This document shows positions 7,151 to 12,807 of a stretch of DNA of 16,198 nt, piece by piece; the first letter of the stretch is position 1, and the number at the start of each line of letters is the position of its first letter. The DNA is from Oscillospiraceae bacterium (GTDB lineage Bacteria > Bacillota > Clostridia > Oscillospirales > Oscillospiraceae), in contig JAISDV010000161.1 in assembly GCA_031264545.1 (NCBI GenBank), positions 1 through 16,198 of the forward strand, given 5' to 3'. The position numbers were made by a program, and so were the translations under genes. The notes under the pieces were generated by a model. That model was not told the DNA's origin. It made no database searches and worked only from the letters and a program-made list of their open reading frames with translations.

Positions 7151-8473
7151 ATGAAACCGCTTGTTGCCATCGTGGGGCGGCCGAATGTCGGCAAGTCCCT
7201 GCTTTTCAATAGAATAGCCGGCCAGCGGCTGTCCATCGTCGAGGATACGCCCGGCGTCACCCGTGACCGGCTGTATGCCCCCTGCGAATGGAACGGCGTG
7301 CGCTTTGACATCGTCGACACTGGCGGCATCGAGCCGAAAGCGGATGACGAGATAAGGCTTTTTATCCGCGAACAGGCGCAGATCGCCATCGATACGGCGG
7401 ATGTGATCGTGTTCGTGACTGAAATCGGCACGGGCGTAACCGCGGCCGACATGGATGTCTCAGCCCTGCTCCAGCGTTCGCGCAAGCCCGTCGTGCTCGT
7501 TGTGAACAAAATGGACAGGACCGGGGAGACCGACCCCGCGTTTTATGAATTCTATTCCCTTGCCCTCGGCGACCCCATCGCCGTTTCCGCCGTGCACGGC
7601 CACGGCACGGGCGATATGCTCGACGCCTGCGTCGCCGCTTTTCCGGTTTGCACGGCGGATGAGGACGAAGACGACCGCATCAGGGTTGCGGTCATCGGCA
7701 AGCCTAATGTCGGCAAATCCTCGCTGATCAACCGCATCCTCGGCGAGAATCGCTGCATCGTGTCCGACATTGCCGGAACCACGCGCGATGCGGTCGACAG
7801 CCGTGTGGACAACGACTTCGGCCGATATATTTTCATCGACACCGCGGGTATTCGCCGCCGCTCGCACGTGAACGACCGTATCGAAAAATTCTCCGTCTTG
7901 CGCGCCCGGCTCGCTATTGAGCGTGCGGATGTCTGCCTGATCCTGCTCGACGCGCGTGAGGGCGTGACCGAGCAGGATACGAAGATCGCGGGGCTCGCCC
8001 ATGAGGCGGGCAAGGCAAGTATCATCATTGTGAATAAATGGGATCTCATTGAAAAAGACGGGAAAACCCTGGATAGGATGCGCGCGGAGGTCCTGCGTGA
8101 TCTGTCCTTTATGTCCTATGCGCCGGTGCTTTTCATCTCCGCCATGACCGGGCAACGGACAAATCGTATCTTTGAGCTGGTCAACTATGCGGACAGCCAA
8201 AGCGCCATGCGCATTACCACCGGCATGCTCAACAGCGTCCTTGCCGACGCGCAGGCCAGGGTGCAGCCGCCCTCCGACAAGGGCAAGCGTCTCAAGATCT
8301 ACTACATGACGCAGACGGGGATATGTCCGCCGAGCTTCGTCGTTTTTGCGAACAGCCGCGACCTCTTCCATTTTTCATATCAGCGATACCTTGAAAACCA
8401 GATCAGAAGCGTTTTTGGATTGGAGGGTACGCCTATCCGCATGGTCATAAAGCAAAAGGGCGATAAGGAATAA
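7151..8473 (+). CDS. der: Ribosome biogenesis GTPase Der (EngA)
   Basis: Double-GTPase required for maturation of the 50S subunit. 440 residues, the usual length. First G domain: Walker A GRPNVGKS (9-16), then DTPGVTRDR, DTGG and NKMD. Second G domain: GKPNVGKSS (183-191), then DIAGTTRDAVD, DTAGIRRR and NKWD. The C-terminal KH-like domain (about 350-440) includes KIYYMTQTG and PPSFVVFANSRDLFHFSYQRYLENQIR, which are diagnostic. The ATG follows AGGGAGGGC. The stop overlaps the plsY start by one base (TAATG), so the two are co-translated. Confidence 0.98.
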   Translation: MKPLVAIVGRPNVGKSLLFNRIAGQRLSIVEDTPGVTRDRLYAPCEWNGVRFDIVDTGGIEPKADDEIRLFIREQAQIAIDTADVIVFVTEIGTGVTAADMDVSALLQRSRKPVVLVVNKMDRTGETDPAFYEFYSLALGDPIAVSAVHGHGTGDMLDACVAAFPVCTADEDEDDRIRVAVIGKPNVGKSSLINRILGENRCIVSDIAGTTRDAVDSRVDNDFGRYIFIDTAGIRRRSHVNDRIEKFSVLRARLAIERADVCLILLDAREGVTEQDTKIAGLAHEAGKASIIIVNKWDLIEKDGKTLDRMRAEVLRDLSFMSYAPVLFISAMTGQRTNRIFELVNYADSQSAMRITTGMLNSVLADAQARVQPPSDKGKRLKIYYMTQTGICPPSFVVFANSRDLFHFSYQRYLENQIRSVFGLEGTPIRMVIKQKGDKE

Positions 8474-9105
8474 TGTCGAGAATCACGATTTTTCTTGCGA
8501 TAACCGCACTTGTCTCCTACCTTTTAGGCGGAGTCAACGGCTCGATCATCGCTTCGCTGAATTTCTTCAAAAGAGATGTCCGGAACTACGGCAGCGGCAA
8601 CGCCGGCCTGACGAATTTTGCCCGTACCTTCGGAGCGAACGGCATCGTCATGGTCGTCCTGGTGGATGTCCTCAAGACCATTGCGGCCGTCATGCTGGGG
8701 CGCTGGCTGCTCGGCATGGCGGGCTATCCTATGATCGGCAAGCTTTTCGCGAGCTTCTGCACGATGTTTGGGCATGTTTATCCCCTGTACTACCGCCTGC
8801 GGGGCGGCAAGGCCGTGCTCTGCGCCGGTACGCTCGTGTGGATGACCGACTGGCGGGTCGCGCTTATCTGCTGGGCCGTGTTCCTGATTGTCGTGACATT
8901 CACACGCTATGTCTCCCTTGGCGCGATCATCGGCGCGCTTCTCTTCCCCATAGGGCTCTGGGCTTTCGGCTATTCGGGGCTTGAAGGGCTCCTGGGGCTT
9001 TTCTGTGCGCTGGTTCTGGCTTTTGCGCATCGTGAAAATATTAAAAATCTGCGCAACGGCACAGAAAATAAGCTCAGCTTCGGCGGCAGCCCGAGAGGAC
9101 GATGA
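8473..9105 (+). CDS. plsY: Glycerol-3-phosphate acyltransferase PlsY
   Basis: Membrane enzyme that moves an acyl group from acyl phosphate to the sn-1 position of glycerol-3-phosphate, the first step of phospholipid synthesis. 210 residues, with about five hydrophobic segments. Motif GSGNAGLTN (40-48) matches the family's substrate loop (usually GSGNPGATN), and GGK at 111-113 is the second signature. Where most members continue as G-V-A-T, this one reads A-V-L-C, an unusual variant. PlsX, its acyl-phosphate supplier, is not in the window, and neither is gpsA, which commonly follows plsY. Start overlaps the der stop (TAATG). The last codons lie in a GC-rich inverted repeat. Confidence 0.93.
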   Translation: MSRITIFLAITALVSYLLGGVNGSIIASLNFFKRDVRNYGSGNAGLTNFARTFGANGIVMVVLVDVLKTIAAVMLGRWLLGMAGYPMIGKLFASFCTMFGHVYPLYYRLRGGKAVLCAGTLVWMTDWRVALICWAVFLIVVTFTRYVSLGAIIGALLFPIGLWAFGYSGLEGLLGLFCALVLAFAHRENIKNLRNGTENKLSFGGSPRGR

Positions 9106-9210
9106 CGTCCGCCGCCCTCCGGCGTTTCTAAAAGAGCTGCCTTATTCTCGCTTCCATTATAGAACGAGACGCGTCCTTGCCGGACACCGCGCGCTTGTGC
9201 TTCAACCGTC
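9106..9210. other. Intergenic stretch between plsY and the flavodoxin promoter
   Basis: No gene is seen. The plsY end contains GGCGGC (9081-9086) pairing with GCCGCC (9111-9116), and inside it GGACG with CGTCC around a four-base loop. No T-run follows, so terminator function is doubtful. The remaining bases show no clear signal until the -35 box at 9211. Confidence 0.5.
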
Positions 9211-9239
9211 TTGACAAGCAGGCAAGGCTGTGTTATGAT
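9211..9239 (+). promoter_or_regulatory. Sigma-A promoter of the flavodoxin gene
   Basis: TTGACA (9211-9216), 17 bases, TATGAT (9234-9239); eleven of twelve consensus positions. The predicted start near 9246 falls inside the palindromic operator at 9241-9268. Confidence 0.85.
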
Positions 9240-9240
9240 C

Positions 9241-9268
9241 GCATTAGTTAGTTTTAACTAACTAATGC
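9241..9268. promoter_or_regulatory. 28-bp palindromic operator over the flavodoxin start site
   Basis: Perfect 13-base arms, GCATTAGTTAGTT and AACTAACTAATGC, around a TT centre. It begins one base after the -10 box, so a bound protein would block transcription initiation. The half-site ATTAGTTAGTT recurs at the promoter of the GntR-type regulator at 11848-11858, which makes that regulator the likely ligand. This link is inference from sequence identity. Confidence 0.8.
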
Positions 9269-9350
9269 CGCGTGCTTCCTCCCCAGAGAATTTTCCTTAT
9301 GGGCGGCATTTAATAACAGCTGCGTAACGCGCAGTATGGAAAGGGATGTT

Positions 9351-9779
9351 ATGAAAAAAATCGCAGTCGTCTACTGGAGCGGGACCGGCAACACGGAGGC
9401 CATGGCGAAAGCAATCGCCGAGGGCGTCAAAGCGGCGGACGCCGAGGTTTCCCTTTTTACCGCTTCCGAATTTTCCGCCGGCAGTGTTCCGAATTACGAC
9501 AAAATCGCCTTTGGCTGCCCCTCCATGGGCGCTGAGCAGCTCGAAGAGACGGAATTTGAGCCGATGTTTGTCTCGGCGGAAGGCGCGCTTTCCGGAAAAG
9601 AGCTTGCCCTTTTCGGTTCCTACGGCTGGGGAGACGGCAGTTGGATGCGCGAATGGCAGGCGCGCTGCGAGGGTCTGGGCGCCTATCTTTACGGCGGCGA
9701 GGGCCTGATCATCAACGAAACCCCGGATGAGGATGGGCTCAGGAAATGCCGCGAATTCGGGAAAGGCTTTGCGGCCTGA
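9351..9779 (+). CDS. Short-chain flavodoxin
   Basis: Small FMN-carrying electron-transfer protein. 142 residues. The phosphate-binding loop is SGTGNTEAMA (from residue 10). FGCPSMGAEQLEETEFEP and FGSYGWGDGSWMREW are the two flavin-contacting loops of bacterial flavodoxins. The ATG at 9351 has AGGGA at good spacing; an in-frame ATG at 9336 is part of the Shine-Dalgarno region and would add five residues (MERDV). Monocistronic, with its own promoter and operator, and converging on the ABC operon. The shared half-site suggests control by the GntR regulator encoded at 11460-11837. Its redox partners are not visible. Confidence 0.95.
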   Translation: MKKIAVVYWSGTGNTEAMAKAIAEGVKAADAEVSLFTASEFSAGSVPNYDKIAFGCPSMGAEQLEETEFEPMFVSAEGALSGKELALFGSYGWGDGSWMREWQARCEGLGAYLYGGEGLIINETPDEDGLRKCREFGKGFAA

Positions 9780-9864
9780 GTACTCCCAATCCCCTGTCTT
9801 GGGTGGAACGGCTCTGAACGGAAAGCGCCGCATCGCATCTGCCCGCCACAAACAGCTCAAGACG

Positions 9865-9891
9865 GGCGGCGCCGCATATTATGCGGCCGCC
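9865..9891 (-). terminator. Hairpin at the end of the GntR-ABC operon, possible weak terminator
   Basis: GCCGCATA (9871-9878) pairs with TATGCGGC (9880-9887), and GGCG (9865-9868) pairs with CGCC (9888-9891). The permease stop codon lies at the hairpin tip. Only a poor T-rich tail follows on the minus strand, so termination is uncertain; mRNA 3'-end protection is an alternative. Confidence 0.4.
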
Positions 9892-10619
9892 GACCTGATA
9901 TCCGCCCTGCGGAGCAGCAGCCAGTTGATTCCGGCGCAGACGATTCCGCCGAGCATGAAGCTCAGAACAAAGTTGAACGGCGAAACGGCCACCCAGTCGA
10001 TAAAAGGCTTCAGGTTTACACCGATCCGGTACATCAGCCAGGAGACAGCGCTCGGGAGGACCGGAAACGCGAGGGAGACCAGCACGGTGAGCGCCTTGTT
10101 CAGCCGCCAGTACAGCAGGGAGAAAAAATTGCCCAGCAGGCCGGAAGCAAACAGCGTGCTTGTGTTGACAAGCACGCTGATGACGTGCTGTCCGGCAGTC
10201 AGGCGCGCCTGACTGCCGCTGAGGTAGAGGATCTGATACAGATCCGCCGAAAAGAAGTGGTAGTCAGCGCGCATCCAAAGCTGTACCAACGCCGTCAGCA
10301 GCTCGAGCGACAGCGCGAGGACAAACGACAGGCAGAGCGTTGCCAGAAAACCGCTAACGAAGGCGGTGCGGCGTGAAACGCCGCATTGCAGGCAAAGGCG
10401 CATGTCACTGCGGACACCGACGATCCCCATCACAAACAGAAAGATCGCGAAGGATATGCTGTAACCGGTAAAGCGCATCTCAACAGCGCCGACCGCAATA
10501 TAGAAGGTTCCGACGGCCAAAAACACAAATATGGCCAGAATGATCAGCAAAATGATTACAGCGCTTCTCAAAGAACTGCCAAACTGGTACCTGAAAGCCG
10601 GCCTGAGGTTCATTTTCAT
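9879..10619 (-). CDS. ABC transporter permease subunit, YtrA-type operon
   Basis: 246-residue membrane protein with about six hydrophobic segments (roughly 18-45, 50-70, 88-112, 145-170, 175-197 and 215-235). No catalytic domain. The start overlaps the ATPase stop (ATGA). An ATG two codons in (MKMNL) is an alternative. Partner of the ATPase at 10616-11470; together they would form an export-type ABC complex as in other GntR/YtrA clusters. The substrate is unknown. I see no close match to a named family such as ABC-2 with certainty; ABC-2-like topology is the best reading. Confidence 0.85.
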   Translation of the reverse strand: MKMNLRPAFRYQFGSSLRSAVIILLIILAIFVFLAVGTFYIAVGAVEMRFTGYSISFAIFLFVMGIVGVRSDMRLCLQCGVSRRTAFVSGFLATLCLSFVLALSLELLTALVQLWMRADYHFFSADLYQILYLSGSQARLTAGQHVISVLVNTSTLFASGLLGNFFSLLYWRLNKALTVLVSLAFPVLPSAVSWLMYRIGVNLKPFIDWVAVSPFNFVLSFMLGGIVCAGINWLLLRRADIRSAAA

Positions 10620-11470
10620 TTTTTGTCTTCCTCCTCCATAAGGCTGATGAAATAGTCCTGCAAATTGATTCGGGAAACCTCCAGACCCGCCGGCAGCGCA
10701 TCGCGCTCTCCCTGCAGGGCGGCTGTTTTGAGTCCGCCGACAGTATTGATGCTCAGGACGCGTTTCCCCTCAATGTAGGAATCCACCAGCGCCGAGGGAC
10801 CGGAAACGGCGTAAGCGCCGGAGAGCAGCTCTTCGCCGGGACAGTCCCGGAGTATTCTGCCGTTGCGGATGATGACTGCGTGCTCGATCAGTTCTGCGGC
10901 TTCGGCGATCAGATGCGTCGAAATAAGCACCGTGCAGGGCTTTTCGGTGTACTTTTCCATCAGCGTGCGATAGAACATGTCGCGATGCCGCGCATCCAGG
11001 CCGAGCACCGGCTCGTCGAAAAGGAGATAGGGCGTGTTGACCGAAAGTCCCAATATCAGCCGGAAGATCGATCCGTAGCCTGTAGAAAGCGCTTTGATCT
11101 TTTGTTTGGTATCCAGCCTGAATTTATCCGCGAGCTTTTCCGCATAAGCGCGGTCAAAAGCGGGATAAAAATGCGCCACGGCGTCAAGGGCGCTCTTGAC
11201 CCTCATGTCGTCCGGAAACATGTTTTTCTCGCTGACCAGGAAAATTTTCCCCAGCGCCTGATCGTTGTTCGCTACGGGCTGGCCGTCGACGGTAACGCTG
11301 CCGCCGCCCGGATACAGGCGGTTTGTCAGGATGCTGAGCAACGTGCTCTTCCCTGCACCATTGTTTCCCAGAAGGCCGTATATTTTATTGTCCCCGAGAC
11401 TCAGCGTCACCCGATCCAGCGCACAGGTGCCGCCAAAGTTTTTGGAGATATTTTTTATTTCAATCGACAT
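10616..11470 (-). CDS. ABC transporter ATP-binding protein
   Basis: 284-residue cytoplasmic ATPase. Walker A GNNGAGKST (35-43) and Walker B YLLFDEP followed by VLGLDARHRD are intact, and the H-loop STHLIAEAAE is present. The signature motif is degenerate: LSTGYGSIFRLILGL instead of LSGGQ, a variant common in the YtrB/BcrA-like group. The last 70 residues are a C-terminal extension without a recognised motif. AGAGGGGG at good distance precedes the ATG; the start overlaps the regulator stop by about ten bases. Middle gene of the regulator-ATPase-permease operon. Known relatives respond to cell-envelope antibiotics, but no substrate can be read here. Confidence 0.93.
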   Translation of the reverse strand: MSIEIKNISKNFGGTCALDRVTLSLGDNKIYGLLGNNGAGKSTLLSILTNRLYPGGGSVTVDGQPVANNDQALGKIFLVSEKNMFPDDMRVKSALDAVAHFYPAFDRAYAEKLADKFRLDTKQKIKALSTGYGSIFRLILGLSVNTPYLLFDEPVLGLDARHRDMFYRTLMEKYTEKPCTVLISTHLIAEAAELIEHAVIIRNGRILRDCPGEELLSGAYAVSGPSALVDSYIEGKRVLSINTVGGLKTAALQGERDALPAGLEVSRINLQDYFISLMEEEDKK

Positions 11471-11837
11471 CGCTGAACCCCCTCTTGATCATTGTTATCA
11501 GCTCAGCAGCGGTCAGGCCCAGATTCTTGGCCTCACGTACCAGCTTCTCAATGTATTCGCCGTAGAAATGCGCCCGCCGCTGAGATACCAGCGTCTCCCT
11601 TGCCCCGGCTGCAACAAACATACCCAAACCCCTTTTCTTATAAAGCAGCCCGGCGTCGACCAGAAGGTTTACACCCTTCAAAGCGGTTGCCGGGTTGATT
11701 TTGTAAGCCACCGAATACTCCGTTATGGAGGGCACGCGGCCTTCCTCCGGATATGCGCCGGAGAGTATTCCCTCCTCCAGCTGTTCTGCAAGCTGAAGGA
11801 AGATCGGGCGCTCGTCCTGAAAATTCAATTCCCGCAT
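11460..11837 (-). CDS. GntR family transcriptional regulator, YtrA subfamily
   Basis: About 125 residues: an N-terminal winged helix (PIFLQLAEQLEEGILSGAYPEEGRVPSITEYSVAYKINPATALKGVNLLVDAGLLYKKRG in family terms, residues 10-70) and a short helical tail that lacks the large ligand domain of FadR or HutC types, which defines YtrA. It probably represses its own operon with the ABC genes, and possibly the flavodoxin. Two starts compete. The ATG at 11837 matches the family opening (MRELNFQDERPIF), but GGGAG touches it. The ATG at 11849 has no Shine-Dalgarno and lies in the operator. The shorter one is chosen with modest certainty. Confidence 0.92.
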   Translation of the reverse strand: MRELNFQDERPIFLQLAEQLEEGILSGAYPEEGRVPSITEYSVAYKINPATALKGVNLLVDAGLLYKKRGLGMFVAAGARETLVSQRRAHFYGEYIEKLVREAKNLGLTAAELITMIKRGFSDVD

Positions 11838-11847
11838 CTCCCTTGAC

Positions 11848-11874
11848 ATTAGTTAGTTGGTATATTAATTAACC
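11848..11874. promoter_or_regulatory. Operator at the GntR regulator promoter, shared half-site with flavodoxin operator
   Basis: ATTAGTTAGTT (11848-11858) is identical to the left arm of the palindrome at 9243-9253. The other side is imperfect: GTTAGTT (11852-11858), eight bases, AATTAAC (11867-11873), six of seven positions complementary. It lies between the start site predicted from the promoter at 11883-11911 and the regulator gene, a position suited to autorepression. Confidence 0.7.
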
Positions 11875-11882
11875 GCAAAACC

Positions 11883-11911
11883 AATATACCATTGAGGCGC
11901 CGAATTGTCAA
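11883..11911 (-). promoter_or_regulatory. Sigma-A promoter of the GntR-ABC operon
   Basis: On the minus strand TTGACA (11911-11906), 17 bases, TATATT (11888-11883). The start site would be near 11876, directly before the operator. Confidence 0.83.
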
Positions 11912-11934
11912 GTGCCCGCCTGAAAAATTTTTAC

Positions 11935-12228
11935 TCATTGAGAAAAGCGGGAAACTTGAGCGCCCATGGTCTCCGGCTTCCCGCCTGCTTTGATCTGACG
12001 GATATGATACCATGCTGCCGTTAAAGGCAATCCCGCGGCCGTACGGACAGCCGTTCCGGCATGGCGGGCAACAGCTACATATGCAGCAGCCCAAACCAGC
12101 CGGCGCTGATGCGGCATTTCCATGCCGAGTGCGAAAAGCGCGGGATCCGGCATGAACCCGCTTCCGTGTTCCAATACCTGAACGCATTCGAGGACAGGCA
12201 GTCCGGCGGGCAGCCGGCGCTGTTCTGA
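11935..12228 (+). pseudogene. Decayed 3' end of a protein gene, possibly SPL-like radical SAM protein
   Basis: One plus-strand frame reads protein-like over two pieces split by an in-frame TAA at 12022-12024. The first piece includes LSAHGLRLPACFDLTDMIPCCR. The second, about 12061-12228, includes SYICSSPNQPALMRHFHAEC, then EKRGIRHEPASVFQYLNAFE and ends QPALF. The second piece resembles the C-terminus of spore-photoproduct-lyase-like radical SAM proteins as I recall it; this is a guess from style and not a motif proof. No start, Shine-Dalgarno or radical SAM core is present, and the region begins right behind the regulator promoter. A terminator-like hairpin lies 118 bases downstream on the same strand. 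Alternatively an unrelated remnant. The opposite strand is also open, with a fair Shine-Dalgarno, but reads like low-complexity antisense. Confidence 0.42.
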
Positions 12229-12260
12229 GATAGACGCCATCAAAAAGCCTCTCCGCCGCG

Positions 12261-12277
12261 GTTAGTTTTTTACTAAT
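12261..12277. promoter_or_regulatory. Possible third GntR-type operator
   Basis: GTTAGT (12261-12266), five T, ACTAAT (12272-12277): an inverted repeat TTAGT/ACTAA with the same core as the two operators at 9241 and 11848 but different spacing. No clear gene start depends on it. Directly after it TAATTATT and AATAATTA (12277-12298) form another inverted repeat. Weak evidence in AT-rich DNA. Confidence 0.3.
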
Positions 12278-12345
12278 AATTATTCGGAACAATAATTAAT
12301 AAATAAAATACTAATGCTAATAAAGTCACACCAACGGATTCGGTC

Positions 12346-12376
12346 GTGACGCGTTCTTTCGCGTCGCTTTATTTTT
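12346..12376 (+). terminator. Intrinsic-terminator-like hairpin in the gap
   Basis: Eight-pair stem GTGACGCG (12346-12353) with CGCGTCGC (12360-12367, one G-T wobble), loop TTCTTT, then TTTATTTTT. It fits a plus-strand terminator, possibly the original one of the degraded gene ending at 12228. Confidence 0.6.
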
Positions 12377-12807
12377 GTCCGCCTTGCGTATCGTTTTCAA
12401 AGCGGTTCCTGCTTATGCGCGTTACAGACTCTTGGTATCTCCTGCGCTTATTGGCCAATTGACTTTTGTCTTCCTGCGGAGATACGGCTCTCCCGCGTTT
12501 TCTTTCCGTCATATGGTCTCTGCCGCTCTTGCCTGTACAGCTTTCCGCTTTTTATATTTTTCTCTATATTATTAGGAACATAATTTTGCCAATTCATACA
12601 TATATGTCTAAATATGTGCTTTTTTGTGCTAATAAAGAAGCGGCGAATTACTTGGTTGCATCCGGATCCGGCACGCGCGTGTTCGCCTGCCACAGAACTG
12701 CGGCTGAGAAGAAGATTTTTCCGGCACTGTGACCGCTGTCGAGCTACATGCGATTCTGATTCGGCGTAATTACGAATGAGGCTATGCTAAAAATGGAGGG
12801 CATTTTG

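Larger units (their letters stand above)
12229..12807. other. Gene-free, T-rich region before the surface-protein gene
   Basis: Nothing here reads convincingly as protein; open frames of 47-88 codons on both strands are low-complexity or lack good starts. The first 110 bases are AT-rich. 12361-12560 is pyrimidine-rich on the plus strand with a second hairpin (12476-12496) followed by GTTTTCTTT. Two touching 10-bp perfect palindromes, CCGGATCCGG (12662-12671) and CACGCGCGTG (12672-12681), and GTAATTAC (12767-12774) are present. A weak promoter candidate TTGCCA-N17-TAAATA starts at 12586. No firm promoter for the surface protein was found. Confidence 0.5.

Noticed and set aside
7460..8371. Minus-strand open frame of 303 codons
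   Set aside because: Antisense to der; rich in His, Arg and Asp as expected from the complementary strand of a GC-rich gene.
9081..9116. Inverted repeat at the end of plsY as a terminator
   Set aside because: The stem has a nine-base bulge and no T-run follows.
11935..12240. Minus-strand open frame of about 100 codons with GGAGAGG before its ATG
   Set aside because: The Shine-Dalgarno is fair, but the protein is Ala/Arg/Val-rich without motif, and the plus-strand reading of the same bases looks more natural. Kept open as an alternative.
12370..12513. Minus-strand 47-codon frame starting MTERKRGRAVSP, highly charged
   Set aside because: No convincing Shine-Dalgarno or promoter, and its 3' end runs into the terminator-like hairpin. 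Too little evidence for a gene.
12466..12732. Plus-strand 88-codon frame with a hydrophobic stretch
   Set aside because: The hydrophobic part comes from T-rich DNA; the start has no good ribosome-binding site.
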